Origin: UBA1447 sp964612185
GTDB taxonomy: Bacteria > Bacillota > Clostridia > Oscillospirales > Acutalibacteraceae
NCBI GenBank assembly: GCA_964612185.1
Contig: CAZTCR010000007.1
Span: forward strand, 26,297-90,296
Direction: 5' to 3'
DNA length: 64,000 bases
This document shows positions 52,276 through 60,863 of this stretch, piece by piece. The notes under the pieces were generated by a model. That model saw only the letters and a list, made by a program, of their open reading frames with translations, did no database searches and was not told where the DNA came from. The position numbers and the translations under genes were made by a program. Numbering within the stretch: position 1 is the stretch's first letter; each line of letters opens with the position of its first letter.

Positions 52276-52317
52276 AAAAAACTGCCTTTCGCGTTTTGCG
52301 TAAAGGCAGTTTTTTTG
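52276..52317. terminator. Bidirectional terminator
   Basis: AAAAACTGCCTTT/AAAGGCAGTTTTTTT, stem of 11 or more pairs with an 11-nt loop, between the plus-strand unknown gene and the convergent UroD-type gene. Confidence 0.9.
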
Positions 52318-52341
52318 TATGAGTGACAATACAAAGCGTTT

Positions 52342-53307
52342 TTACATTTTATCGGGGTAGATGCCGTGTTCCCACCACAGCCGATTCATCAGTTCATACC
52401 GTTCAAGCGGCAAACCGGTATACGCGCAATTTGAAGTAGAAAAAATGTAACCGTAGCCGGCCATACCATCGCGCAGGGAACGCATCACATCAGCCGTACA
52501 TTCTTCCTCCGTACCGGTTTGCAGCAACCCGCAGTTCACATTGCCTATTAAAGCCACTCTATCACCGTAAAGGCGTCGCATTTCTTTAAGCGATACACCC
52601 CCTTGGGGGTCTAACGAATGCAAAGCATCCGGTTTACAATCTACCATTTGCTGCGCGATAGGCATAATGTTGCCGTCCGTATGCTTAATGGAGTAAAAGC
52701 CCATATCCCTGTATGCCGAAATAACACCGGAAAGATATGGTACAATAAATGTATCAAACATAGCGGGGCTGAAGAAGGGGTTTACATTAAAACAATAGTC
52801 TGAGCAAAGTGCGAAACCATCAAGTAATCCCGGATGCTTTTGCATCTTTTCCGCAAAAGCAACGCTGTTGTTCATTCGCAATCCGGCCTCAAGTTTAACA
52901 GCATCTTCTTCTTCATATAGCATTTCCGTAAATTCTTCCATATAGTTGCCGTCCGGCATGCTGAAAGTGGGGTCGCCGTGCATCATCAAAAAGAATTCAT
53001 CGCCGGATCTTTCGCGGATAGTTTCCAAAAGCCAAACGGTATTATCGAAATCGCCCGGGTTCGGATGCACGAAAATCGCACTGTGATGGTACTTGCGAGC
53101 GATGTCAATATAACAATCTGCCATATCATCCATCTGCATCTTTTTCTCGGCAGCGCTCATTTGATTCCATTGTCCGAAAGTTCTTTGTGACGGATGGACC
53201 TTTCTGATGGATTCCATCGTCAGATAGAACACCAGCTCGAAAGTAGGGACATGGCCGGTGAGCGGTTCTCTTTTCAGCGCTTTTATAAATTGTTCTCTCT
53301 CGGTCAT
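52342..53307 (-). CDS. Uroporphyrinogen-decarboxylase-family methyltransferase-like protein (1)
   Basis: About 321 residues from ATG 53307 (AGGAG upstream). URO-D fold, as in corrinoid-dependent methyltransferases (MtaA/MtbA and relatives), not a heme enzyme. Visible segments: IKHTDGNIMPIAQQMVDC, ALHSLDPQGGVSLKEMRRLYG, LIGNVNCGLLQTG and the C-terminal FSTSNCAYTGLPLERYELM. The Cys in GNVNCG and the His in KHTDGN are candidates for zinc/substrate contacts. Last gene of a three-gene cassette with the corrinoid protein (69 nt upstream) and a second URO-D-type protein. Likely moves a methyl group to or from the corrinoid; substrate unknown. Confidence 0.82.
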   Translation of the reverse strand: MTEREQFIKALKREPLTGHVPTFELVFYLTMESIRKVHPSQRTFGQWNQMSAAEKKMQMDDMADCYIDIARKYHHSAIFVHPNPGDFDNTVWLLETIRERSGDEFFLMMHGDPTFSMPDGNYMEEFTEMLYEEEDAVKLEAGLRMNNSVAFAEKMQKHPGLLDGFALCSDYCFNVNPFFSPAMFDTFIVPYLSGVISAYRDMGFYSIKHTDGNIMPIAQQMVDCKPDALHSLDPQGGVSLKEMRRLYGDRVALIGNVNCGLLQTGTEEECTADVMRSLRDGMAGYGYIFSTSNCAYTGLPLERYELMNRLWWEHGIYPDKM

Positions 53308-53375
53308 CTCATTTTCTCCTGTACACAAATTCAGGCAAGAGCTGAGCCCTTGCCTGTAAATCAGTTCTGTTAATT

Positions 53376-54011
53376 TTAAGCGCTGCAAAGCTCCAGTGCA
53401 GCGTCAGCAGCGGAAGCCGCGTCCACTTCGTACCGGTCAGCACCGATTGATTCGCAGAAATTGCTGGTGATCGGCGCACCGCCAACCATAATTTTAATTT
53501 TATCTCTGATGCCTTTCTCCGTTGAAAGTTCGACAACCGCTTTCATTTCATTCATTGTTGTTGTAAGAAGAGCTGAACAGCAAATAATATCGGCATTATG
53601 TTCCATTGCGGCGGAAACAAATTTTTCAGCAGAAATATCCACGCCCAAATCAATAACCGTAAGGCCTCTGCCTTCCATCATCAACTTAACGAGATTTTTA
53701 CCTATATCGTGCAGGTCGCCTTTAACGGTTCCGATAACCACTTTGCCTTTGTTAACCATATCGGCGGCTGTCATGTGAGGTTTTAATACTGCAACGCCTG
53801 CATTCATCGCGCGTGCTGCAATTAGAACTTCCGGTACAAAAACCTCATTATTTTTAAACTTTTCGCCGATGATCGCCATACCGGAAAGCAGGCCTTCTTC
53901 AAGAATTGTTTTCGGGCTTAAGCCCTCGTCAATTGCTTGTTGGACAAGTTCTTCCACCTTTGGTTTACGGCCTTGCTGCAGTGCGCTGCTGATTTCTTCA
54001 TAAATACTCAT
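53376..54011 (-). CDS. Methyltransferase cognate corrinoid protein
   Basis: 211 residues with the two-part layout of MtaC/MtbC/MttC: a helical cap (about 1-85, EVFVPEVLIAARAMNAGVAVLKPH) and a Rossmann-like B12 domain. The cobalt-ligating motif is GDLHDIGKNLVKLMMEGRG (DxHxxG, His about 106), followed by SALLTTTM and MVGGAPITSNFCESIGAD (GG/SxL and loop motifs). It carries methyl groups between two methyltransferases. The flanking URO-D-type proteins are the natural partners. GGAGGG precedes the ATG. Confidence 0.92.
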   Translation of the reverse strand: MSIYEEISSALQQGRKPKVEELVQQAIDEGLSPKTILEEGLLSGMAIIGEKFKNNEVFVPEVLIAARAMNAGVAVLKPHMTAADMVNKGKVVIGTVKGDLHDIGKNLVKLMMEGRGLTVIDLGVDISAEKFVSAAMEHNADIICCSALLTTTMNEMKAVVELSTEKGIRDKIKIMVGGAPITSNFCESIGADRYEVDAASAADAALELCSA

Positions 54012-54060
54012 TTTTGTTCCCTCCGTTATTTTTGTAATATAATAAATATAATTATAGCGA

Positions 54061-55140
54061 CTACTTTAAACCAAACATTTTTTCTTTTAAGTCCAGATAG
54101 TAAAGGTAATCATCTTCCGGCACATTCGGCGGGCAGCGGTGATCGCAAAACGGAATATAACCGCCGCGTTCGACAAGCGGAATAAGCGTTTTCATGTAGG
54201 CATCTATGGCATCGCGGCCGGCGCCCAACGCCATTTTATCAACGCCACCCATGATACGGAGTTCTTTTCCGTATTCGGCGAACAATTCCGAGGGATGCGC
54301 GCAGCCGTTTACCTCAAACGGGAACAAGCAATTGATGCCGCCTTCCATCAAATAGGGTAAAATCGGACGGACATCGCCGTCACAGTCTGTATACCATAAA
54401 TCGATTCCATGCGCGTCAAGCTTTTTACGGATTCGCTTATATCTTGGCATCACAACATTTTTAAAAAAATCCACACTGACAATAGGACCGTTTTTAAAAC
54501 AGATATCTTCCCAACCGCTGGCGAGGTCAAAATCGAAATGCGGAAGAACCTGGTCCAAAAAGTTTTCAACCAACAAACAGCATTGTTCTACCATATCTTC
54601 AACCATGTCCGGATAATCAAAACACGCATAAGCCAGCCCTTCGAAAGTAAGCATATCGCGAATCTTGCCTATCATTGAGCCGCAGTTGACACATAGCGGA
54701 TACTCCCTGTCAGGCTTAATATTTTCCTTCAGCAGTTGGATATCGATAACCCTGTCCGGATCATCCACGCGCAGCCGTTCTTCTTTAACTCTTTTCCAGT
54801 CATCCGGGGTGACAACGCTGGAACCAACATAATGCGGGATACTGCTGCCGCCTTTTTTTTCGATAGCCAATAATCCATCGCCATTGCGGACGGTTTTTGT
54901 TGTTTCGGTTTCTTCAATCACTTCATTCGAAAAATGAGGATGAAGCCATAAATTACCGCCGATTGTTTCAATCCTGTCAAAATTAAAGAAAATGTCCGCC
55001 TGCCAGTTTGATTTAATTCCGTTGTCTTTAAACATTTTCCATTGAGAAAAATTTTCATCCCAATAGCCGAACTCCATATTGAAGCATCGGTCAATGGGTA
55101 AATAATGCATTTGGTTATTGAAGCGCTCGCGGTCGGTCAT
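54061..55140 (-). CDS. Uroporphyrinogen-decarboxylase-family methyltransferase-like protein (2)
   Basis: About 359 residues from ATG 55140 (MTDRERFNNQMHYLPIDRCF, AAAGG upstream). URO-D-type barrel with ENIKPDREYPLCVNCGSMIG, DLWYTDCDGDVRPILPYL, FPFEVNGCAHPSELF and LRIMGGVDKMAL. First gene of the corrinoid cassette. These proteins lack the usual substrate arginines of true HemE and instead act with corrinoid proteins on methylated compounds; the compound here cannot be deduced. A promoter lies at 55209-55237. Confidence 0.82.
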   Translation of the reverse strand: MTDRERFNNQMHYLPIDRCFNMEFGYWDENFSQWKMFKDNGIKSNWQADIFFNFDRIETIGGNLWLHPHFSNEVIEETETTKTVRNGDGLLAIEKKGGSSIPHYVGSSVVTPDDWKRVKEERLRVDDPDRVIDIQLLKENIKPDREYPLCVNCGSMIGKIRDMLTFEGLAYACFDYPDMVEDMVEQCCLLVENFLDQVLPHFDFDLASGWEDICFKNGPIVSVDFFKNVVMPRYKRIRKKLDAHGIDLWYTDCDGDVRPILPYLMEGGINCLFPFEVNGCAHPSELFAEYGKELRIMGGVDKMALGAGRDAIDAYMKTLIPLVERGGYIPFCDHRCPPNVPEDDYLYYLDLKEKMFGLK

Positions 55141-55208
55141 GGTGCCTTTCCATTTTTCGCGCATTGAGTTGACAGCCATACAGACACTCCCCACATATTC
55201 TTGCGCAC

Positions 55209-55237
55209 ATTATAGCATTGAGTTTGTAAATATACAA
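55209..55237 (-). promoter_or_regulatory. Promoter of the corrinoid methyltransferase cassette
   Basis: TTGTAT (55232-55237), 17-bp spacer, TATAAT (55209-55214), about 70 nt before the first start codon. Confidence 0.7.
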
Positions 55238-55260
55238 TAGAATTTTTTAAGGCTTTTTAT

Positions 55261-55284
55261 AACAATATTTTGCATAATATTGTT
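55261..55284. promoter_or_regulatory. Inverted repeat upstream of the cassette promoter, possible operator
   Basis: Perfect 9-bp arms AACAATATT and AATATTGTT with a 6-bp centre, 23 bp upstream of the -35 box: a typical activator site position. Confidence 0.5.
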
Positions 55285-55368
55285 AAACTCGCGCATCTGC
55301 CAGCCCCGTTTCTAAATGAAATTTATAACACACCTTTTTCTGATATTTTTTATAAAACACAGCAAAAC

Positions 55369-55403
55369 AAAAACTGACACCGAACGAACGATGCCAGTTT
55401 TTT
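55369..55403. terminator. Terminator-like hairpin
   Basis: AAAAACTG(A)CA ... TG(C)CAGTTTTTT with T-runs on both strands, between the thiolase remnant and the cassette promoter. The rest of the 55.14-55.46 kb gap shows only the promoter and inverted repeat listed. Confidence 0.7.
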
Positions 55404-55456
55404 GGATCAAGGTAATTACGCAGATGACCATAACGCCAAGTGCGTCGTAAAACTAT

Positions 55457-55743
55457 TTACAGCATTTCGATGGCGCCTGCCGCACCCATACCCGCGCCGA
55501 TGCACATAGTGATGAGGCCGTATTTGCCGCCGGTGTCTTGCAGGTAGGAGAGTGCTTTGCATGTCAGAATTGCGCCGGTAGCCCCCAGGGGATGCCCCAT
55601 AGCGATTGCGCCGCCGCGGGGGTTGACCTTTTCGGGGTCCATGCCGAGTTGTTCGACACAAATGAGGGATTGCACCGCAAAGGCTTCATTGAGTTCGATG
55701 ACATCAAACTGATCAAGTTCCATACCAATTCGTTCATAAAGCC
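55457..55743 (-). pseudogene. Acetyl-CoA acetyltransferase (thiolase) remnant, C-terminal end only
   Basis: Only the last ~95 residues of a ~390-residue thiolase remain. The readable part begins near LYERIGMELDQFDV and contains ELNEAFA (His/Asn box region), NPRGGAIAMGHPLGATGA (catalytic His) and CIGAGMGAAGAIEML (catalytic Cys near the C-terminus). The N-terminal half with the nucleophilic Cys is missing and a stop codon lies just upstream, with no ribosome site. It cannot be active and is a leftover of deletion or recombination. Confidence 0.88.
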
Positions 55744-55836
55744 AATGTTTCTTGTTTTATTTTGTGCATATTGCACATTAGTCGGTCGACCCATTGATAT
55801 TAGTTCGTTAAGAAATTTATTGTGCTATGATAGCAA

Positions 55837-55873
55837 ACAACGCGTGTTCACCTAATGTGAGCCGGCGTTGTTG
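55837..55873. terminator. Hairpin between the lipase gene and the thiolase remnant
   Basis: Perfect 8-bp stem AACAACGC/GCGTTGTT around a 21-nt loop with an internal CAC/GTG. About 40 bp past the lipase stop on the minus strand, where it may terminate transcription; T content after it is modest. Confidence 0.45.
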
Positions 55874-55913
55874 TTGTTTGTGTGAGAAGACGATTTATTT
55901 GTTGAAATGTGTA

Positions 55914-57347
55914 TCAGAACTCAACGGGACTGAGTGTGTTGTCAGATTTATTTAGTCGTAAATACTGAGGAAACCTGGCGTTGTCAAATATGTTGGGCTG
56001 TTTTTCTGCGGATAAAATCCAATTGACCAACTCATTATAATCACTGTTGAAATTTGTATGAAGCATCCCCTTGACAAACCAGGTATATTCAGGAAACATG
56101 CAGGTTGACGCGTCTATGATGTTGTCGGGCGAGATATGATCGTGTCCGCAGTCAACCGCCTGCCGGTAGTTGGCACCGAGTGTACTCATTAACGGCGAGC
56201 AAACAGCACCTCCGCTTGTGTATACGGTATCAATCAAAAAATCGGTTTGCGCATCCGGATTTTCCGTTATCGGGCAACCGTATAGGTTATAATTTGAAAT
56301 CAACGCGATGGTTACGCCATTGTCTATAGCGCGCTGCAGAATTTGCTTTGCTTTGCCTTGAACCTCATCATGGTAATAATCGATCTTGCCGATCAAAACG
56401 GCATTTTTTTCATCATCCAGCATGGTCGACTTGGCGCTCTCGTAATACTCATCCGGAACAAGCGACCATACACCGGGCATATAGCCGAAAGTTTCAATAA
56501 GCATTTCACCATATACGCGGTCGGTTAGCTGTAAAAGCAGTTCGTCAACAACGGAAATAATGATGTCCACAATCCCAAGTATATCTAGCGCTGTAATCAT
56601 CAGCCCGATTTGTTTGCTTTGACTGTCTTCATTTAAGAAACCTTTGATATATCCTGTAACAGCCCTTTTATTGATTTGCAGCTTCTTATTGAACAGTTCA
56701 CCGACGAGCGATACCCCTTGAAACGCGGAGGAACGCATCACAACCGATTCAACATCATCGGTTCCGAATTGCTGCAGGTAAGCCATAACAACCGTACAGC
56801 CCATACTGTTCGGTATCAGGGCAACCTTGTCGGATCCGGTCTTTTCAAGCACAAATTGAATATAGTCGTTTAATTTTATGGAATTATCAATCGGGTCCAG
56901 ACGCCAGTCGTATGAAAAATAGAGGTTTCTGTCATAATGGTAGCCATCCGGAAAATAGAATTCGTCCTTTATCGATACATTACTCCTTGATGTTCCGTCC
57001 GGATTGCACGCAATGTCACCGATCAGGTCTTTTGCTCCGCCTATCAGTTTATCGCCGAAAACATTCCAGTTCTTATCGACCAGAAGTTTCATAACCGGCA
57101 GTATAAGTTTTTTTAGCGTTGCCGTTAAATCGTCCATAGTCGGATAGAAAATCAGTTTTTCTTGCGGCGTACCGATATCACGATAAAGGTCCCTGGTGGC
57201 GATGCCGTCAACATTAATAACGGGTAACATCGGCAAATCATAAGCGCTGTTGTCGGTTTGAGATGCTGCCGCAGTGTTAACAGGGGTACCGCAAATGAGC
57301 ACAGCTATCATGATCAGCGAGATAATAATTTGAACAGTTTTATTCAC
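55914..57347 (-). CDS. Secreted LCAT/lipase-like alpha/beta hydrolase
   Basis: About 477 residues starting at GTG 57347, 6 nt after GGAGG; an ATG at 57380 would be upstream of that site. Signal peptide of about 28 residues (helix IIISLIMIAVLICG then NTAAA). The lecithin:cholesterol acyltransferase-like layout is suggested by YFSYDWRLDPIDNSIKLNDY and the nucleophile elbow VALIPNSMGCTVVMAYL (Ser). The catalytic His is probably in CGHDHISPDN. Likely an exported lipid or ester hydrolase. The YhhN-like membrane gene lies 39 nt upstream on the same strand. Confidence 0.8.
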   Translation of the reverse strand: MNKTVQIIISLIMIAVLICGTPVNTAAASQTDNSAYDLPMLPVINVDGIATRDLYRDIGTPQEKLIFYPTMDDLTATLKKLILPVMKLLVDKNWNVFGDKLIGGAKDLIGDIACNPDGTSRSNVSIKDEFYFPDGYHYDRNLYFSYDWRLDPIDNSIKLNDYIQFVLEKTGSDKVALIPNSMGCTVVMAYLQQFGTDDVESVVMRSSAFQGVSLVGELFNKKLQINKRAVTGYIKGFLNEDSQSKQIGLMITALDILGIVDIIISVVDELLLQLTDRVYGEMLIETFGYMPGVWSLVPDEYYESAKSTMLDDEKNAVLIGKIDYYHDEVQGKAKQILQRAIDNGVTIALISNYNLYGCPITENPDAQTDFLIDTVYTSGGAVCSPLMSTLGANYRQAVDCGHDHISPDNIIDASTCMFPEYTWFVKGMLHTNFNSDYNELVNWILSAEKQPNIFDNARFPQYLRLNKSDNTLSPVEF

Positions 57348-57386
57348 AATATACCTCCGGTTTTTCAACGAAATACTCAAAACAAA

Positions 57387-58109
57387 TCAACGAACAAAAT
57401 AGATACTGGCCGCCAGCAATATCTGCGCGCTGAAATAGGTAGACAAATTGAGTACCGTCATTATCCTTTTATCTTTACCACCAAACAGAATAAGTGACAA
57501 TACCGCATCTGATACAACAAACAGAACCGCTCCACCGCCTATCAGTATAGCTGCAGAAGTCTGATTTTTCTCCCCGGATGCAAATAGAACGCTCGACAGA
57601 GAAATCGCCTTCACCAGCATGGCCATAATAACAGCTGAATATAAAAAGATTAGTATTTTTAGTTTGCCCATATTTAGTTTTAACACAACGGAAGAAACAC
57701 CAAGTATCGCAAGCAAAGTGATAAACATAATAATTTCACTTTGATTAACAAAAGGTCTTTCGGGAACTTTTTCATCCAGTACCTTGAGATAAGCGATTAT
57801 GTAAAAGATGTGCGCCGCAGTAAAGCTAAGTATCCCGGCAACGAATATTTTACCTTTCATGGCAATGCCGAGAAAATAGTCACCCCAGAACGAAAAGAAT
57901 AGCCCCGGCAGCATCATCAGCGCATACGGCTTGTAATTTTCAGATGCTATCATCGCGAACACGCCAATCAGTATGAACAGGGCGGCACAGATACATTTTG
58001 ATATAATCGGCCGTTTGCCGCCCCTGCAGAACGGTGCGAACAGATAGCAGGGCAAAAATACGATTTCCACAGCAAGACTTAATATAAAAAGAACAGTCCA
58101 AAACGACAT
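57387..58109 (-). CDS. YhhN-family integral membrane protein (lysoplasmalogenase-like)
   Basis: 240 residues, about eight hydrophobic helices. YhhN/TMEM86 features: LPGLFFSFWGDYFLGI (conserved Gly-Asp), FTAAHIFYIIAYL and VVSDAVLSLILF (conserved Ser-Asp). TMEM86B relatives cleave the vinyl-ether bond of lysoplasmalogens, and plasmalogens occur in Clostridia, so the activity is plausible but inferred. Probably co-transcribed with the secreted lipase; together they suggest membrane-lipid turnover. Confidence 0.85.
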   Translation of the reverse strand: MSFWTVLFILSLAVEIVFLPCYLFAPFCRGGKRPIISKCICAALFILIGVFAMIASENYKPYALMMLPGLFFSFWGDYFLGIAMKGKIFVAGILSFTAAHIFYIIAYLKVLDEKVPERPFVNQSEIIMFITLLAILGVSSVVLKLNMGKLKILIFLYSAVIMAMLVKAISLSSVLFASGEKNQTSAAILIGGGAVLFVVSDAVLSLILFGGKDKRIMTVLNLSTYFSAQILLAASIYFVR

Positions 58110-58271
58110 GGCTACACCTCAAAATAACTTTTAATAACCTGTGTGATGAATAGATTTTATCTTTTAACAAGTCATGTGTCAAGATTATTTACGACGCGTT
58201 GTCTGTGGAACGCCTGTTTTCCGGTGTTTTGACCGGATATTTAACATGGTTCTAGTTTGGAACTCTACTAA

Positions 58272-58550
58272 GCCGGTGACCGGACACGCTTCGCTATTGA
58301 AACGGAACTGAAGTTACGATATTCAAGTCCGAACCTCTACGAAAGGAAAGAGCACCCCGCACAAAGTGTAACTGATATGCAAACCTGCCGGTGACCGGAC
58401 ATTGACCACGGTTCAAGTCCGGACCTCTACGAAAGAAAAGAGCGCCCCGCACAAAGTTCAACTGATATGCAAACCTGCCGGTGACCGGACATTGACCACG
58501 GTTCAAGTCCGGACCTCTACGAAAGAAAAGAGCGCCCCACACATAGTGCG
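58272..58550. repeat. 90-bp tandem repeat array, three copies
   Basis: Copies begin at 58272 (diverged, 115 bp), 58387 (90 bp) and 58477 (cut short by the terminator). Each carries CCGGTGACCGG, an inverted repeat CCGGACATTGA...TCAAGTCCGG able to form a ten-pair hairpin, and GAGCGCCCCGCAC, which is one arm of the terminator at 58523-58565. Copies 2 and 3 differ by only a few bases until the end. Not CRISPR: the unit is continuous with no spacers. No protein frame is convincing. Lies between the YhhN gene and the Qat operon. Confidence 0.8.
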
Positions 58551-58565
58551 GGGCGCTCTTTTCTT
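58523..58565. terminator. Strong bidirectional terminator with 16-bp stem
   Basis: AAGAAAAGAGCGCCCC/GGGGCGCTCTTTTCTT, perfect 16 pairs plus an inner CAC/GTG. T-rich on both strands; on the minus strand it would stop the qat transcript. Confidence 0.92.
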
Positions 58566-58618
58566 GTGTTTCCCGCACTACTTTGATACAATGCACCAAA
58601 ATCGCTTGCCGCAGGACA

Positions 58619-58673
58619 ATCGTTAACGAGCAGGGGTATCGTTAACGGGCAAGGCATCGTTGACGAGCAAAGA
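58619..58673. repeat. Three 18-19 bp direct repeats
   Basis: ATCGTTAACGAGCAGGGGT, ATCGTTAACGGGCAAGGC and ATCGTTGACGAGCAAAGA in head-to-tail order just after the qatD end. Iteron-like spacing but only three copies; no replication gene nearby. Function unknown. Confidence 0.6.
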
Positions 58674-58760
58674 ATTCAATGAGCAATGATAAAGGATGCT
58701 CTGGGCGGTAAAATCGACCTTATAATCACAAATAGGCGGACAACCTCTTTTTGTGTGAAA

Positions 58761-59492
58761 TCAGCCGAAAATCGTCGTGCTTATATCAATTATAGTGTTA
58801 TTTATGTTTGCATCAATATTCGCGGAGAGCCATTGTGATGTTAACTTCAGGTCGGCTAATAGTTTTTGTTGTGTGTTAATTTGCCCGATGAATGGTGCGT
58901 CTGATTCCAGCAGCATACGGTCAACAGGTATTCCCTGAATTATTCTCGTTCCATTCTCGGATTTTATCATTGCCGAGTTTATTGAAAAATAACACCCAAA
59001 TTGAACCGCTCGTTGCAGTTGCTTTTGCGTTCCTGAAAACCAATGCAAAATGATGATATTTTGCTTATGTGCAGAATATTTCTCAATTACATCCAAAGTT
59101 GGCTTATCAGCGTGAACAGAATGGATAGACAGCACCTTCCCACCAAGTTCACCGCATCTTTTAATTATTCTTTCGAATGCGTCGAGCTGCTTATCTTTTG
59201 AGTTATAAAATTGTTTGTTAAAATCCAGCCCGATTTCGCCAATATAATGAGCATCTTCAAGATGTTTTTCAACTATAATTATTTCTGAATATCGCTCGCC
59301 GATTAACTGCGGGTGTAATCCGAGAGCGACTCTCACATTTGGAAATGGTCGTAAAACAGTTATTTCTTTTTCATAAGCTTTCGGTGTCGTTGTAACCGCC
59401 AAAAGACCCATGTTCGCTTTTAATGCGTCATTTGCAAAATCTGTCATCGAAGGCATTAAGTCAACATGGCAATGCATATCAAATGTTTTCAT
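58761..59492 (-). CDS. qatD: Qat anti-phage system TatD-family nuclease QatD
   Basis: 243 residues, TatD metal-dependent nuclease fold. Metal ligands: MHCHVDLMPSM (HxH), the bridging Glu in IGEIGLDFNKQF, SIHSVHADKP, ILHWFSGT and the late Asp in LLESDAPFIG. Last gene of the four-gene Qat operon, 15 nt after qatC, with AGGAGG before the ATG. In tested Qat systems all four components are needed for defence; the exact role of QatD (DNA or RNA cutting) is not settled. Confidence 0.9.
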   Translation of the reverse strand: MKTFDMHCHVDLMPSMTDFANDALKANMGLLAVTTTPKAYEKEITVLRPFPNVRVALGLHPQLIGERYSEIIIVEKHLEDAHYIGEIGLDFNKQFYNSKDKQLDAFERIIKRCGELGGKVLSIHSVHADKPTLDVIEKYSAHKQNIIILHWFSGTQKQLQRAVQFGCYFSINSAMIKSENGTRIIQGIPVDRMLLESDAPFIGQINTQQKLLADLKLTSQWLSANIDANINNTIIDISTTIFG

Positions 59493-59507
59493 ATGATGCC
59501 TCCTAAC

Positions 59508-60860
59508 CTATTCCATTTCTTCAGCCGCAAGATGGGCTTTGATAAAATCATCCACCTCAACCAAACCTCGATAATAAACATCTGCCAATTCACTCAAATA
59601 GGCATCGTCGCCGTCCAATCGCCCGCTCTTGTGGATGTAAAGGTTTTTTAACTTCGGGTTCTTTATAGCCTTGTTAATTGCAAATTGGAAAGACCGTAAC
59701 TGTTCGCCCTTCTTTTTGGCGTGAGCATCGATAATTTCCTGTATCGAATTTATAGTGTATGTGGTGGTATCATTCTGAAAGCCATATGCCTTGTGCATAG
59801 CCGCTCTGCGGATTAAGCACGGAACACAATAGCCACAATGCTGAGGTGCTTGTTTTGCCCACCGAGCCTTTAGTGGCGAAGAGCAAGAATTAGAAATCAT
59901 CATTGTTGCGAGCAAATAATCCTTATTGCGGCATTCATTCGCCATTTCACCTTTGGTTTTGTTCCAGTACGGATTCGCTACTCTGAGTGACAATCCCAGT
60001 TTATTCAAAGCCTCATTCCAAAGATTCATATAATATGGGTGTGTTGTCCGTGTGCTATGTGAGCCGATACGTAAATCGTCCAACGGTACATTGAGTGCGA
60101 TTAAAGCATTTTCAGGCACGTCCAAACTGTTGATATCAGCCATTCCGCTAAGAGCAAATAGACCAAAGGCAAAGAAAAGGAAAGAGCGGCTTCTTGTCGT
60201 ATTTTCGATACCACCTTGCGGGATGATGTTTTTAGAAAATACCATCCATAAGTTAAGCGACACAGGATTCAGGCTGGGATACTGCGCCTTAAATGATTGA
60301 AGTAGCCTTGATTGTGCGTTCTTTGTAAAGCCTTCACCGGCATGGCTAACTAAGGCGATATTATGCTGCTGCTCAAGGTGATTAATTGTCCCGATTAAAC
60401 TGTCCATACCGCCCGAAAACAAGGATACGGCATCAAACGAAGCTTTTGATTTTCCTTCTTCGGCAAAAACTACTTCTCGTTTTGTGAAGTGTAATTCCCA
60501 TATATCACCAGTGAGAAAATTTAGTATCTTCGCAAATAATCCTTCGGTTTCTGACCATTCAACAAGGTTGAAAACAGGAATTTCTATTTTGATTTCCCTT
60601 GTCCAGTTATCCTGTGCATGGTAAGACCGAGAAATACGTGTATCGGCAAGGTAAACCAAAGTGGCAAGAGTTATAATATCGAAGCCGAATTCATTAGGAT
60701 AAATATTAGCCTTCTTTAAATCATCTATGGCACGGCATATTCCATGCTGTTTTTTGAAATCATCGGATAAAAACGGAATGCGGACTATGGTTTGACCATT
60801 GGCCACCGATGAAGTAACTTCTGTAGCGGTAAAATCACCAATCAAATGATATTTACTCAT
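59508..60860 (-). CDS. qatC: Qat anti-phage system QueC-like protein QatC
   Basis: 450 residues, larger than housekeeping QueC (about 220) through a ~145-residue N-terminal extension. The PP-loop ATP pyrophosphatase motif SLFSGGMDSLIGT is near 150-162, and the zinc motif HCGYCVPCLIRR near 355-365 supplies the C-x2-C-x2-C of the QueC family. QueC makes the 7-cyano-7-deazaguanine base; in Qat the QueC-like protein is thought to modify a target through related chemistry, but this is inferred. GGAGG 8 nt before the ATG; 3 nt after qatB. Confidence 0.92.
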   Translation of the reverse strand: MSKYHLIGDFTATEVTSSVANGQTIVRIPFLSDDFKKQHGICRAIDDLKKANIYPNEFGFDIITLATLVYLADTRISRSYHAQDNWTREIKIEIPVFNLVEWSETEGLFAKILNFLTGDIWELHFTKREVVFAEEGKSKASFDAVSLFSGGMDSLIGTINHLEQQHNIALVSHAGEGFTKNAQSRLLQSFKAQYPSLNPVSLNLWMVFSKNIIPQGGIENTTRSRSFLFFAFGLFALSGMADINSLDVPENALIALNVPLDDLRIGSHSTRTTHPYYMNLWNEALNKLGLSLRVANPYWNKTKGEMANECRNKDYLLATMMISNSCSSPLKARWAKQAPQHCGYCVPCLIRRAAMHKAYGFQNDTTTYTINSIQEIIDAHAKKKGEQLRSFQFAINKAIKNPKLKNLYIHKSGRLDGDDAYLSELADVYYRGLVEVDDFIKAHLAAEEME

Positions 60861-60863
60861 CGT

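Noticed and set aside
55790..55873. Integron attC-like site
   Set aside because: The hairpin lacks the GTTRRRY core sites and there is no cassette or integrase context; a simple hairpin explains it.
58272..58550. CRISPR array
   Set aside because: Units are 90-115 bp and contiguous, with no unique spacers and no cas genes.
58387..58550. tRNA-like sequence (GGTTCAAGTCC resembles a T arm)
   Set aside because: No acceptor stem or anticodon arm can be drawn in any copy; the similarity is limited to about 11 nt.
58294..58626. Short proteins translated from the 90-bp repeats on either strand
   Set aside because: Sequence is repetitive and hairpin-forming, lacks ribosome sites, and the frames end at the terminator.
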